Part shown: one piece after another, positions 41,652-50,990 of the stretch
How the letters are laid out: each line of letters starts with the position of its first letter
How positions within the stretch are numbered: position 1 is the stretch's first letter
DNA from: Citromicrobium sp. JLT1363
Lineage (GTDB): Bacteria > Pseudomonadota > Alphaproteobacteria > Sphingomonadales > Sphingomonadaceae
Assembly (NCBI RefSeq): GCF_000186705.1
Contig: NZ_AEUE01000001.1
Span: 248,001 to 312,000 of the forward strand
Direction: 5' to 3'
DNA: 64,000 nt
The notes under the pieces: model-generated
Databases searched by the model: none
What the model was told of the DNA's origin: nothing
The model's input: the letters and a program-made list of their open reading frames with translations, nothing else
Made by a program: the position numbers and the translations under genes

Positions 41652-42884
41652 TCAGGCGTTCGAGTGGGTAAGGGCCGAATAGATCAGCGTCTTGAGCTGT
41701 CGGCGGATCGGGTAGGTGGAAGATGGGTAGAGCTGGGTCATGAAAACCATCGTGATCCGCTCCACCGGGTCGACGAAGAAGGCGGTCGAATAGGCGCCGC
41801 CCCAGTAATACTCGCCCCTGCTTGCGGGCATGAGCGTACGTGCCGGGTCGGTTACCACGGCGAAGCCGAGCCCGAAACCGGTGCCCGCATTGCTCGCCTC
41901 GCTGAACATGCTCTCGCTCATCTGCGTCAGGTCGGCCCCGCCCGGCAGGTGGTTGGCGGTCATCAGGTCGAGCGTCTTGGGGGCGACGATCTGCCCGCCC
42001 TCATAGGCCCCCCGGTTGACCAGCATGGTGCAGAAGCGGTCGTAATCCGCAAGGGTCGAGATCAGGCCGCCGCCGCCCGAATGGAAGGTCGCGGTCTCCA
42101 TCAGGCGCGATTCGGCGGCCTTGTCGGTCAGCCGCGGGGGCTTGCCTGGCCGATAGAGATAGGCGTCGGCCAGCCGATCCTGCTTTGCCGGGTCGATATC
42201 GAACCCGGTGTCCTCCATTCCCAGCGGAGCGAAGATGTTCTCGCGGAAATAATCGCCCAGCGCCATGCCGCTGATCCGCTCCACGCACACGCCCAGCACA
42301 TCGGTTGCGACCGAGTAGTTCCAGCGCGTGCCCGGCTCGAACTCGAGCGGGATCTTTGCAAGCGTGGCGACATATTCGTCCGAGGTGATCGCCGCGCGGG
42401 ACAGGTCGAGCCGGGCCTTGCGGTAGGCGGCGTCGACGCTGGTGCGGCTCTGGAACCCATAGGTCAGGCCGGACATGTGGGTCATCAGGTCGACGAAGCG
42501 CATCGGGCGGCCCGGCCTGGTCGGCGCGAAGGGCAGATCGCCGCCGCCGCCCGCATAGGCGCCGAGCCCTTCGAACTCGGGCAAGACGCGCGCCACCGGA
42601 TCGTCCAGCGCCACCTTGCACTGCTCCACCAGCTGCATGAACGCGATCGAGGTAATGGGCTTGGTCATGCTGGCGATGCGGAACAGCGCATCCTCGCGCA
42701 TGGGCGTGCCGTCGTCGCGCAGCGTGCCGCCGTGCCAGTAATGCACCGGCTGCCCGTCGCGCGAGACTAGCAACTGCATGGTCTTGAGGCGCCCGGTGTC
42801 GAGGTAGGATTCTGTCAGGAAGCGGTCGATCCGCTGTAATCTCTCGCCGTCGAACCCCCGGTCTTCCGGGCTGGCCAGTTCCAT
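41652..42884 (-). CDS. Serine hydrolase of the beta-lactamase/esterase-EstB family
   Basis: 410 residues. Nucleophile motif S72-M-T-K75 (SxxK) and TRWNYSVATDVLG with Y190 (the Y-x-N/V position) mark a class C beta-lactamase-like fold. FHSGGGGLISTLADYDRF and YYWGGAYSTAFFVDP are also family features. Without a signal peptide it is likely a cytoplasmic esterase or amide hydrolase, not an antibiotic-resistance enzyme. Start at 42884 because GGAGAG lies between the two possible ATGs. In an operon ahead of the FadB-like gene, divergent from the thiolase. Confidence 0.9.
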   Translation of the reverse strand: MELASPEDRGFDGERLQRIDRFLTESYLDTGRLKTMQLLVSRDGQPVHYWHGGTLRDDGTPMREDALFRIASMTKPITSIAFMQLVEQCKVALDDPVARVLPEFEGLGAYAGGGGDLPFAPTRPGRPMRFVDLMTHMSGLTYGFQSRTSVDAAYRKARLDLSRAAITSDEYVATLAKIPLEFEPGTRWNYSVATDVLGVCVERISGMALGDYFRENIFAPLGMEDTGFDIDPAKQDRLADAYLYRPGKPPRLTDKAAESRLMETATFHSGGGGLISTLADYDRFCTMLVNRGAYEGGQIVAPKTLDLMTANHLPGGADLTQMSESMFSEASNAGTGFGLGFAVVTDPARTLMPASRGEYYWGGAYSTAFFVDPVERITMVFMTQLYPSSTYPIRRQLKTLIYSALTHSNA

Positions 42885-42932
42885 TGCTCTCTCCATCGCT
42901 ATGGGCGCTCTCTCGCAGCGTACCTTATCTTT

Positions 42933-42953
42933 ATCCGTGCCGGGGTAACGGAT
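42933..42953. promoter_or_regulatory. Inverted repeat in the divergent hydrolase/thiolase region
   Basis: ATCCGT (42933-42938) and ACGGAT (42948-42953) are separated by nine bases, midway between the two divergent starts. Candidate operator, possibly for the tandem TetR protein at 46080; weak evidence. Confidence 0.4.
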
Positions 42954-43073
42954 TTTGCGCGGATGTGAAGGCTCATACCCCTCTTTCAGAAAAATTCACA
43001 CGGCGCTTGCCTGTCGGCTCCCGCGAAGGCTAGATTGGTGGCCAAGCCGCACGAGTCGGCACGAGGGAAAGGA

Positions 43074-44264
43074 ATGTCTGAAACCATGCGCGACGCAGTC
43101 ATCGTGTCCACCGCCCGTACCCCGCTTGCGAAATCGATCCGCGGGGCGTTCAACGCAACCCATCCGGTGCAACTGGGAGCCTGGTCGGTCGAGGCTGCCG
43201 TCCAGCGCGCCGGGCTCGACGGGTCAGAGATAGAAGACGTCGTCTTCGGTGCCGCCAGCCAGGGCGGGGCGCAGGGGTTCAATATCGGCCGTCAGATCGC
43301 CTTGCGCGCAGGTCTCCCCGTGGATGTCGCAGGCATGACGATCGATCGCCAGTGCTCCAGCGGACTGATGGCCATCGCCACCGCGGCCAAGCAGATCATC
43401 GTCGACCGGATGGACATCTGCGTCGCGGGCGGGGTGGAATCGATCACCGCCATTCGCAACAATACGGGCAAGCCGCAGCGCGACGAAGAGCTGCTGAAGA
43501 TGCATCCCGATATCTTCATGCCGATGATCGGCACGGCGGAGGTCGTCGCCAAGCGCTACGGCATCAGCCGGGAAGATCAGGACGCCTACTCGCTCCAGTC
43601 GCAGCAGCGCACCGCCGCCGCACAGGAGAGCGGCAAGCTGGCGGACGAGATCATCGAAGTCAGCACCGTGATGGATGTGAAGGACCGCGAGAGCGGTGAG
43701 GTCTCGAAGAAAGACGTCACCATCTCCATGGACGACTGCAACCGGCCGAACACCACGCTCGAAGGGCTGGCGAAGCTCGATCCCGTGATGGGCGAGGGTC
43801 ACACGATCACCGCCGGCAATGCGAGCCAGCTGGCCGATGGGTCGGCGGCGAGCGTGCTGATGGAAGCCGAGGTCGCCAGGGCGCGCGGCCTCACGCCGAT
43901 GGGCCGCTATGTCGGCATGGCAGTCGCAGGCACCAAGCCCGACGAGATGGGCATCGGGCCTGTGTTTGCGATTCCCAAGCTGCTCGAGCGGTTCGACCTC
44001 AAGATCGACGATATCGGGTTGTGGGAGCTGAACGAGGCGTTCGCGGTGCAGGTGCTCTACTGCCGCGACAGGCTGGGCATCCCGGATGACCGCCTCAACG
44101 TCAACGGCGGCTCGATTTCCATCGGGCACCCCTTCGGGATGACCGGCGCGCGCTGCGTCGGCCATGCGCTGATCGAAGGCAAGCGGCGCGGCGTCAAATA
44201 TGTCGTCGTGACCATGTGCGTGGGCGGCGGCATGGGCGCCGCCGGCCTGTTCGAGGTGCTGTGA
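43074..44264 (+). CDS. Acetyl-CoA C-acyltransferase (thiolase)
   Basis: 396 residues. The three catalytic residues are in place: C94 in [11 protein letters not shown]352 in [11 protein letters not shown], and C382 in [12 protein letters not shown]. The N-terminal [16 protein letters not shown] and the [13 protein letters not shown] motif are standard. It cleaves 3-ketoacyl-CoA to acetyl-CoA and a shortened acyl-CoA. GGGAAAGGA precedes the ATG. Its stop shares one base with the start of the acyl-CoA synthetase (TGATG), so the two are co-translated. Pathway partner of the FadB-like enzyme. Confidence 0.95.
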   Translation: MSETMRDAVIVSTARTPLAKSIRGAFNATHPVQLGAWSVEAAVQRAGLDGSEIEDVVFGAASQGGAQGFNIGRQIALRAGLPVDVAGMTIDRQCSSGLMAIATAAKQIIVDRMDICVAGGVESITAIRNNTGKPQRDEELLKMHPDIFMPMIGTAEVVAKRYGISREDQDAYSLQSQQRTAAAQESGKLADEIIEVSTVMDVKDRESGEVSKKDVTISMDDCNRPNTTLEGLAKLDPVMGEGHTITAGNASQLADGSAASVLMEAEVARARGLTPMGRYVGMAVAGTKPDEMGIGPVFAIPKLLERFDLKIDDIGLWELNEAFAVQVLYCRDRLGIPDDRLNVNGGSISIGHPFGMTGARCVGHALIEGKRRGVKYVVVTMCVGGGMGAAGLFEVL

Positions 44265-46015
44265 TGGCGAGCACCGCGAAATCCAAAGACCTTGCCTCCG
44301 CGATCGGCTGGACCCCGCCGGAGAACTGGCCTGCGCGCAGCCGTGCCGAATGCAAGGCGATCCTGACCGCGCCGGGCATGCGGTTCGAAATGGAGGAAGT
44401 CGACATTCGCGGCGTAAAGACCCGCGTGTGGAAGAACGCGCCGCCCAACCTTCGCGCCATCGCGCTGCTCGGCCAGTCGCACGGGGATCGCGATTTCGTG
44501 ATCTACCAGGGCGAGCGGATGACCTACGATGCGTGGTTCCGCGCGGTCGCGACGCTCGCGCACGAATTCCAGTCGCGCGGCATCGGCAAGGGCGACCGCG
44601 TGGCGCTCGCCATGCGCAACCTGCCCGAATGGCCGGTGGTGTTCTTCGCCACCGTCACCATCGGCGCGATCTGCGTCCCGCTCAATGCCTGGTGGACGGG
44701 GCCGGAGCTTGCCTATGGCCTCTCGGATTCGGGCACCAAGCTGGTGGTGTGCGACGAGGAGCGGTGGGAGCGCATCGCGGAGCATCGCGGCGAGATTCCC
44801 GAGCTCGAGCATGTGCTGGTGACGCGGCAGGAGGGCGAGCTGAAAGGCGCATCGCGCCTCGAAGACATTCTCGGCACGCCCGATACCTACAAGGACCTGC
44901 CTGCCCGCACGCTGCCCGAGGTGGACATCGCCCCGGAAGACGACGCGACGATCTTCTATACCAGCGGCACCACCGGCAAGCCCAAGGGCGCGCTGGGCAC
45001 GCATCGCAACCTGTGCACCAACATCCTGTCGAGCGGTTTCGGCGCAGCCTGCGCGGTGCTTCGCCGGGGGGAGGAAATCCCCGCGCCGCAGCCCAAGACC
45101 ACGCTCACCGTCATTCCGCTGTTCCATGTCACCGCCTGTTCGGCCGGGCTGATGGGGGCGATCGCGGCGGGCAACACGCTTGTTTTCATGTACAAGTGGG
45201 ACCCGGTCGAGGCCTTCCAGATCATCGAGCGCGAGAAGGTGAATTCCACCGGCGGCGTGCCGACGATCGCCTGGCAATTGCTCGAACATCCCGAGCGCAA
45301 GAACTACGATCTCTCCAGCATAGAGGCGATTGCGTACGGAGGCGCGCCCGCCGCGCCCGAACTGGTACGCAAGATCCGCGAGGAGTTCGGCGCGCTGCCC
45401 GGCAATGGCTGGGGCATGACGGAGACGATGGCGACCGTCACCGGCCATTCGTCCGAGGATTATCTCAACCGGCCCGACAGCTGCGGTCCGCCCGTGGCGG
45501 TGGCCGACCTCAAGATCATGAGCGAGGATGGCACGCGCGAACTGCCGACCGGCGAGATCGGCGAATTGTGGGCGCGCGGCCCGATGGTGGTGAAGGGCTA
45601 CTGGAACAATCCAGAAGCAACCGCCGAGACCTTCATCGACGGCTGGATCCGCACCGGCGACCTCGCCCGGCTGGACGAGGAAGGCTGGTGCTACATCGCC
45701 GACCGCGCGAAGGACATGATCATCCGCGGGGGCGAGAACATCTATTCGTCCGAGGTCGAGAACGTGCTCTACGACCATCCGGCAGTGACCGATGCGGCGC
45801 TGGTCGGCATCGGTCACCAGCAGCTGGGCGAAGAGCCTGCCGCGGTCGTCCACCTGGCGCCCGGCATGCATGCTACCGAGGCAGAGCTGCAGGAATGGGT
45901 TGCGGAGAGGCTGGCGAAGTTCAAGGTGCCTGTGAAGATTGCCTTTTCGAAGGAGACCTTGCCGCGCAATGCCAATGGCAAGATCCTGAAGAAGGAGCTT
46001 TCGAGCTTCTTCTGA
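44264..46015 (+). CDS. Acyl-CoA synthetase (AMP-forming, class I adenylate-forming enzyme)
   Basis: 583 residues. The ATP-binding loop TSGTTGKPKG is at 233-242. NGWGMTETMA, TGEIGELWARGPMVVKGYWN, GWIRTGDLARLDEEG and RAKDMIIRGGENIYSSEVE carry the adenylate and hinge motifs, and the C-terminal PRNANGKILKKEL has the catalytic lysine. It activates a carboxylic acid to its CoA thioester, entry step to beta-oxidation. The extended N-terminus (about 60 residues) before the domain is unassigned. Coupled to the thiolase upstream and followed by its likely regulator. Confidence 0.95.
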   Translation: MASTAKSKDLASAIGWTPPENWPARSRAECKAILTAPGMRFEMEEVDIRGVKTRVWKNAPPNLRAIALLGQSHGDRDFVIYQGERMTYDAWFRAVATLAHEFQSRGIGKGDRVALAMRNLPEWPVVFFATVTIGAICVPLNAWWTGPELAYGLSDSGTKLVVCDEERWERIAEHRGEIPELEHVLVTRQEGELKGASRLEDILGTPDTYKDLPARTLPEVDIAPEDDATIFYTSGTTGKPKGALGTHRNLCTNILSSGFGAACAVLRRGEEIPAPQPKTTLTVIPLFHVTACSAGLMGAIAAGNTLVFMYKWDPVEAFQIIEREKVNSTGGVPTIAWQLLEHPERKNYDLSSIEAIAYGGAPAAPELVRKIREEFGALPGNGWGMTETMATVTGHSSEDYLNRPDSCGPPVAVADLKIMSEDGTRELPTGEIGELWARGPMVVKGYWNNPEATAETFIDGWIRTGDLARLDEEGWCYIADRAKDMIIRGGENIYSSEVENVLYDHPAVTDAALVGIGHQQLGEEPAAVVHLAPGMHATEAELQEWVAERLAKFKVPVKIAFSKETLPRNANGKILKKELSSFF

Positions 46016-46079
46016 AGCCTCTACCGCACGCCGGATCGATCGGGTGCGCGGATGGCGGATAACGATGCTGGGGGAGCGG

Positions 46080-47312
46080 ATGGCGAAGAAGCCCGACGTC
46101 ACGAAGAAGTTCGGCGAGAAGCGCAGCGCCATCGTCCACGCCGCGTCCGTGCTGATCAACGATACGGGCGTGCAGGCCACTACGCTAACCAAGGTCGCCC
46201 GCGCGATCGGGCTGAACGCGACCAGCGTCACCTATTACTTCCCCCGCAAGGACCAGCTGATCGTCTCGGTCTATGCCGAAACCATCGCGCTGCTGAAGTC
46301 GATGGCGCAGGAAGCGCTGGCGGAGGACACCCTCGAGAAGCGTATCGCCAAATACGTGCATCTGCATGTGACGCTGCGCGAACGCATCCGCCGGGGGGAG
46401 CGCGGGCTGATGACCGCGCTGTCCGAAATCCGCTCGCTCGACCAGGATCAGCAGGACGAACTGCTGTTTGCCTATCGCGAGATGGTGAACGAGGTGCGTG
46501 CCTTCTTCGGCGAACCCGCAGATGAAACGCAGCGCGCGCTTTTTTCCGCGCGCGCGCATATCCTGATCGAGGCGATGCTGTGGTGGCCGGTCTGGTCGCG
46601 GCGCTACTCGGTGCTCGATTTTGCCCGGGTCGAAACCAAGATCGTCGACATCCTGTGCTTCGGCATTCCCGTAACGCGCGGCGAATGGAAGCCCCTGCCG
46701 CTGGAAGATGGCGGCTGGCGCACGCACGAAGAGGTCCAGCCCCAGCAGAACGACGAGTTCCTGCGCGCGGCCACGGTCATGATCAACGAACGCGGCTATC
46801 GCGGTGCGTCGGTCAACCGGATTGCCGAAGCGCTCAATGTGACCAAGGGCAGCTTCTACCACCATCACGACGCCAAGGACGATCTGGTGCTGGAGTGCTT
46901 CCAGCGCAGTTATGATCGCCTGTCCAAGGTGCAGATGGCCGGGCGCGACGTAGAGGGATCGTACTGGACGCGCCTGTCGAGCATCCTCAACGAGCTGCTC
47001 GAGCTGCAGTTCTTCGATCCCATGCCACTGCTGCGCACCACCGCGCTGCAGGCGCTCGACAGCGAGCACAAGACGGACGTGGTCATGCGGTCCAACCGCC
47101 TTGCGCGGCGTTTCGCGGGTTTCCTCATCGACGGGTGGGGCGACGGATCGGTGCGCGCGGTCGATCCGCTGGTGGCCAGCCAGATCATCATGTCGACGCT
47201 GAACGGCGCGTACGAGGCGCGCCGCTGGGCCGCCCGGTTCGACGATCCGGAGCGGGCGGTAGAAACCTACCTGTCTGTTCTCAGCGAAGGAATGCTCGCC
47301 GAACGTAGCTGA
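46080..47312 (+). CDS. Tandem TetR regulator (two TetR modules in one protein)
   Basis: 410 residues holding two complete TetR DNA-binding domains. The first is near residues 10-60 (KRSAIVHAASVLINDTGVQATTLTKVARAIGLNATSVTYYFPRKDQL). The second is near 222-270 (NDEFLRAATVMINERGYRGASVNRIAEALNVTKGSFYHHHDAKDDL). Each has its own helical sensor region. A single chain would mimic a TetR dimer with non-identical halves. GGGGGAGCGG places the start at ATG 46080. Downstream of the thiolase/synthetase pair by 64 bases, so it likely regulates fatty-acid-type catabolism genes. Confidence 0.88.
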   Translation: MAKKPDVTKKFGEKRSAIVHAASVLINDTGVQATTLTKVARAIGLNATSVTYYFPRKDQLIVSVYAETIALLKSMAQEALAEDTLEKRIAKYVHLHVTLRERIRRGERGLMTALSEIRSLDQDQQDELLFAYREMVNEVRAFFGEPADETQRALFSARAHILIEAMLWWPVWSRRYSVLDFARVETKIVDILCFGIPVTRGEWKPLPLEDGGWRTHEEVQPQQNDEFLRAATVMINERGYRGASVNRIAEALNVTKGSFYHHHDAKDDLVLECFQRSYDRLSKVQMAGRDVEGSYWTRLSSILNELLELQFFDPMPLLRTTALQALDSEHKTDVVMRSNRLARRFAGFLIDGWGDGSVRAVDPLVASQIIMSTLNGAYEARRWAARFDDPERAVETYLSVLSEGMLAERS

Positions 47313-47330
47313 CTTGGGCTCGGCCCAGCG

Positions 47331-48644
47331 TCAGAACAGCGCGGCGCGGTGGCGCGGCTCGCGCACCTTCACGACCAGCAGCGCCAGCGCCGCAACCTGC
47401 GCGGCGAGCACGATGACGAACAGCGGTACGAACCCGCTGAACGCTACCAGCACGCCAGCCAGCACCGGGCCGCTCGCGGCGATGGCGCCTTCCAGCGTGG
47501 TGACGAAGGCGAGCCGCATTGGCGTATCCTGCGGCTCGCCGAATTCCAGCACCATCGTGGTCGAAGCGAGCATCCAGCCCGATCCGCCCACCCCGAGCAA
47601 TACGAAAGCGGCGTAGATCGGCACCGCGGTGCTGCCGAGGATCAGCAGCGCGACGCCGCATACCGAACTGCACAGCGCAAGCACGTAGATGATCTTGAAG
47701 CCGAAGCGGTCGCCAAGGGGTCCCCACAGCACGTTGGACACCGTGTCCGAGCCGAGGAAGACGAAGCTGAGGCCTCCGATCAGCGCACCATCCAGCCCCA
47801 GCTGCGTGCCCGCGTAGATCGTCCAGAACGGCGCACCGACGCGGGCCATGGTCGAAAAGCACTGAACACCAAGGAACCACGCGAAGTCGCGGTCTTCCAG
47901 CAGCTCGGGAAACTGGCGGATGCGCTGCATGATCGGCATCTGCGGGCGGGAAATCGGCGCCGCAGGCTCCCGGATCATGGTCTTGAGCACCACCAGCCCG
48001 GCGCTGGTCAGCAGGAAGGCGAACAGGAAGGTGGTGGCGTATCCGTTGCCAAGCCACTCGTCCGCGATCAGGTAATTGCCCGCCACCCATGCAAGCACCG
48101 CGGCGATGAGCCCTCCGGCGAAATTCCGGTAGCCCTGCAGGCGGCCCCTTTTCCTGATGGGGATCAGCTTGCTCATCAGCATCTGGAACGCGACGCGCTG
48201 TGCGCCGGTGAAGAAGCCGAGCAGCAGGAAGCAGGCGAAGGTCGCGATCAGCAGGACGTTGCCGGTGAGGAAATAACCCGTCAGCGAAAGGCCGAGGATC
48301 ATCAGCCGCATCAGCGATCCGACGCGGATGGCGTAGGGCAGGATATGGCTGCGATGCTCGATCCGCGATCCGCTGGCGATGGGGCTGATCGTCGCGCCCA
48401 GTTGCAGCAGCGCTGCGCCCAGCCCCACGGCGGCCGTGCTGCCGGTCAGCAGCAGCAGGTAGGCGGGGATGATGGTGGGCGCGTAGATCAGCCGGAAGCC
48501 GGTCATCCCCAGCACGCCATGGATGAAGTTGGCGGTGTAATTGCGCTTCAGGTTCGCATCGACGAAGCGCGCGTGTTCGGCCAGCGCGCGTCGCTGCGCG
48601 CCGGCCTTGTCGTCCAGTCCTTCGGGATCCTCCAGCGGATCCAA
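47331..48644 (-). CDS. MFS transporter
   Basis: 437 residues with about 12 hydrophobic segments (for example LIYAPTIIPAYLLLLTGSTAAVGLGAALLQLG and VPLFVIVLAAQVAALALLVVKV). It lacks an obvious GPH signature; the segment KLIPIRKRGRLQGYRN resembles the MFS loop between helices. An N-terminal cytoplasmic tail (DPLEDPEGLDDKAGAQRRALAEHARFVD) is present. TTG start at 48644, GAGG two bases upstream; no ATG is available before the first helix. Four bases downstream of the acyl-CoA dehydrogenase. Substrate unknown; last gene of the long minus-strand block. Confidence 0.85.
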   Translation of the reverse strand: MDPLEDPEGLDDKAGAQRRALAEHARFVDANLKRNYTANFIHGVLGMTGFRLIYAPTIIPAYLLLLTGSTAAVGLGAALLQLGATISPIASGSRIEHRSHILPYAIRVGSLMRLMILGLSLTGYFLTGNVLLIATFACFLLLGFFTGAQRVAFQMLMSKLIPIRKRGRLQGYRNFAGGLIAAVLAWVAGNYLIADEWLGNGYATTFLFAFLLTSAGLVVLKTMIREPAAPISRPQMPIMQRIRQFPELLEDRDFAWFLGVQCFSTMARVGAPFWTIYAGTQLGLDGALIGGLSFVFLGSDTVSNVLWGPLGDRFGFKIIYVLALCSSVCGVALLILGSTAVPIYAAFVLLGVGGSGWMLASTTMVLEFGEPQDTPMRLAFVTTLEGAIAASGPVLAGVLVAFSGFVPLFVIVLAAQVAALALLVVKVREPRHRAALF

Positions 48645-48648
48645 GGCC

Positions 48649-49719
48649 TCAATAGCCGCCCAGGGTTGCGAAGCGGTTCTTGAGGTAGCTTCTGGTGCCC
48701 CATGCGGCCTCCAGCACGCGCGCGCGCTTGAGATAGAGGCCGATGTCGTATTCGTCGGTCATCCCGATCCCGCCGTGCAGCTGGATGCCTTCGTTGCTCA
48801 TGGTGTGGAGCACGCGATTGGCTTCCGCCTTGGCAACGATGGCTGCGCGCTCGGCCCCTGCGCCGCTGTCGATCGCCTGCAGGCCCGCCTCGACCGCAGA
48901 GCGCATCTGCGCGAGGTCGGCGAACAGGTCCGCCATGCGGTGCTGCAGTGCCTGGAAGGAACTGAGCACCTGATTGAACTGCACGCGTTGCTTGAGATAG
49001 GCGAGCGTCGTGTCGAACACGATCTGCGCCATGCCGAGCATCTCGGCCGCAGTCAGCACCCGCGCACGGTCCAGCACCTTGTCGAGCAGGTCGTCGCCGC
49101 CATTGGCCAGCTTGTCCGCCGCAGCGCCATCGAACGCGATGTCGGCATGGCTGCGCTGGTCGGTCAGGCGGCGGGTGGTCAGCGTGACGCCGTCCCCCTT
49201 CTCGACCAGATAGAGCCCGTCCTTCGCGGCAACCACGAACAGGTCCGCACCGTGCGCCTCGGCGACGAAGGCCTTGGTGCCGGTCAGCTTGCCGCCCGAG
49301 ACGCTCGCCTCGATCGCTTGCGGATCGTGGTGCGGACCTTCGTCGATGGCGAGCGTGGCGATGGCTTCACCGCTCGCGAGCTTGGGCAGCCACTTGGCCT
49401 TCTGATCCTCGCTGCCGCCAAGGATGATCGCGCTCGCGGCGAGGGTGGTGGCGATCAGCGGGCTGGCGGTCAGCGTCTTGCCGAGTTCCTCGACCACGAG
49501 GCCGACCGACATGAAGCCGAAATCCGATCCGCCGTGGTCTTCGGGAATGATGATCCCGGCCCAGCCCATTTCCGCCATCGTGGCGTAGGCCGCCCGGTCG
49601 AACGCCTCGGGCTCGCCGCTCGCGCGGACCTTGCGGAACTCGGTCACCGGGCTTTCGTTGGTCGCCCATTCGCGCGCCATGTCGCGCAGCATTTCCTGCT
49701 CTTCGTTGAGAACTGCCAT
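48649..49719 (-). CDS. Acyl-CoA dehydrogenase, small-type partner subunit
   Basis: 356 residues. Recognisable parts: MGWAGIIIPEDHGGSDFGFMSVGLVVEELGKTL, a degenerate middle beta domain, and the C-terminal helices with YLKQRVQFNQVLSSFQALQHRMADLFADL and IQLHGGIGMTDEYDIGLYLKRA. The flavin and substrate motifs of the middle domain (usual 'YxxTEPxAGSD') are reduced to IDEGPHHDP. It immediately follows another acyl-CoA dehydrogenase (17-base gap). Such adjacent pairs often form alpha2-beta2 enzymes acting on bulky acyl-CoAs, as in steroid and terpenoid side-chain oxidation. Confidence 0.88.
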   Translation of the reverse strand: MAVLNEEQEMLRDMAREWATNESPVTEFRKVRASGEPEAFDRAAYATMAEMGWAGIIIPEDHGGSDFGFMSVGLVVEELGKTLTASPLIATTLAASAIILGGSEDQKAKWLPKLASGEAIATLAIDEGPHHDPQAIEASVSGGKLTGTKAFVAEAHGADLFVVAAKDGLYLVEKGDGVTLTTRRLTDQRSHADIAFDGAAADKLANGGDDLLDKVLDRARVLTAAEMLGMAQIVFDTTLAYLKQRVQFNQVLSSFQALQHRMADLFADLAQMRSAVEAGLQAIDSGAGAERAAIVAKAEANRVLHTMSNEGIQLHGGIGMTDEYDIGLYLKRARVLEAAWGTRSYLKNRFATLGGY

Positions 49720-49736
49720 GTCGTAATTTCCGCTTC

Positions 49737-50945
49737 TTACTGGTGGTCGAGCATGCCGAGCACGCGCTTGGCGATGACGTTGTTCTGGATTTCGGTCGAG
49801 CCGCCGTAGATCGTGGTCGCCTTGCCGTAGAGCCAGGCGCGCACGCCCTGCAGTTCGACCGGGCTGAAGTTGTCGCCTTCCCAGCCGAGGCCCTGCAGCC
49901 CCATGATCTCGATGGTCAATTCGGCGCGTTCTTGGCCCAGCTTGGTGCCGAGCTTCTTGAGCGCGGAGCTGATTTCGGAGACGCCGCCCTGTGCCTTGCT
50001 TTCCTCCACCGCACGCCGCGCGGTGTGGAGGAAGCTGGTCCAGCGGATTTCGAAATCGGCGATCCGGTCGCGCAGGACGGGATCGGCCAGAGTGCCATCC
50101 TTGTTGGTCCGGCCGTACTTCTTCGCAATGTCCGCCAGGCTCGCGCCCGCGCGGCCGCCCGGCGCTGCACCCGAAAGATTGGTGCGCTCATGCTGCAGCA
50201 GGCGCTTGCCGATGGTCCAGCCCTGACCTTCCTCGCCCACGAGGTTTTCCTTGGGCACCTTCACATCGGTGAAGAAGGTTTCGCAGAACGGGCTGGTGCC
50301 GCTGATCATGGTGATCGGGCGCACTTCGACGCCCGGCGAATCCATGTCGATCAGCAGGAAGGAAATGCCCTTGTGCTTGTCGCTGCGGTCGGTGCGCACG
50401 ATGGCGAAGCACTTGTCCGCCCACTGGCCGCCGCTGGTCCAGGTTTTCTGTCCGTTGACGAGGTAGTGGTCGCCCTTGTCCTCAGCCATGGTCTGCAGGT
50501 TGGCAAGGTCGGAGCCGGCATTGGGTTCGGAATAGCCCTGACACCAGCGGATTTCGCCGCGGCAGATCGGCGGGATATGCTCGTGCTTCTGCTCTTCGCT
50601 GCCATATTCGAGCAGGGTGGGGCCGAACATCATCACGCCCATCCCACCGATCGGGTTGTAGGCGCCCGCGCGTGACAGTTCTTCGTTCAGGATCGCCGCC
50701 TGCTTGCGGTTCAGGCCACCGCCGCCGTATTCCTTGGGCCATGTGGGCGTGCCCCAGCCGCGCTCGCCCATCGCTTCACGCCACGCTTTCTGTGCTTCGG
50801 TTTCCTTGATCGGACCTTCGGTCGCGCTGAGCGAGACGCTCTTGCCCTTGAGCTCTTCGGGAAACTTGTCGGCGATGAATTGCCGTACTTCCTCGCGGAA
50901 GACGTCGGCGCTGTCGCGCGCCTCGGGTTCTAGCTGGGTGGCCAT
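49737..50945 (-). CDS. Acyl-CoA dehydrogenase, partner subunit of the pair
   Basis: 402 residues. Motifs: GWGTPTWPKEYGGGGLNRKQAAIL, CQGYSEPNAGSDLANLQTMAE (substrate/FAD loop), VNGQKTWTSGGQWADKCFAI, TSPFCETFFTDVKVPKENLVGEEGQGW, and the C-terminal YGGSTEIQNNVIAKRVLGML. This is the classic bacterial FadE27-like type. It oxidises acyl-CoA to enoyl-CoA, passing electrons to ETF. Together with the shorter neighbour at 48649 it may form a heterotetramer. 45 bases downstream of the GPH transporter at 50991. Confidence 0.92.
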   Translation of the reverse strand: MATQLEPEARDSADVFREEVRQFIADKFPEELKGKSVSLSATEGPIKETEAQKAWREAMGERGWGTPTWPKEYGGGGLNRKQAAILNEELSRAGAYNPIGGMGVMMFGPTLLEYGSEEQKHEHIPPICRGEIRWCQGYSEPNAGSDLANLQTMAEDKGDHYLVNGQKTWTSGGQWADKCFAIVRTDRSDKHKGISFLLIDMDSPGVEVRPITMISGTSPFCETFFTDVKVPKENLVGEEGQGWTIGKRLLQHERTNLSGAAPGGRAGASLADIAKKYGRTNKDGTLADPVLRDRIADFEIRWTSFLHTARRAVEESKAQGGVSEISSALKKLGTKLGQERAELTIEIMGLQGLGWEGDNFSPVELQGVRAWLYGKATTIYGGSTEIQNNVIAKRVLGMLDHQ

Positions 50946-50990
50946 GTCTTGCTCCTTGGTCGGTCTGTTTCTTCTGAAGGGTGGGCGCTG

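Noticed and set aside
41652-42884. A beta-lactamase (antibiotic resistance gene)
   Set aside because: The SxxK and Tyr motifs fit the wider esterase/serine-hydrolase family. There is no signal peptide and the context is beta-oxidation.
44057-46231. 724-codon minus-strand open frame across the acyl-CoA synthetase
   Set aside because: The plus strand encodes complete thiolase and synthetase motifs; the antisense sequence has none.
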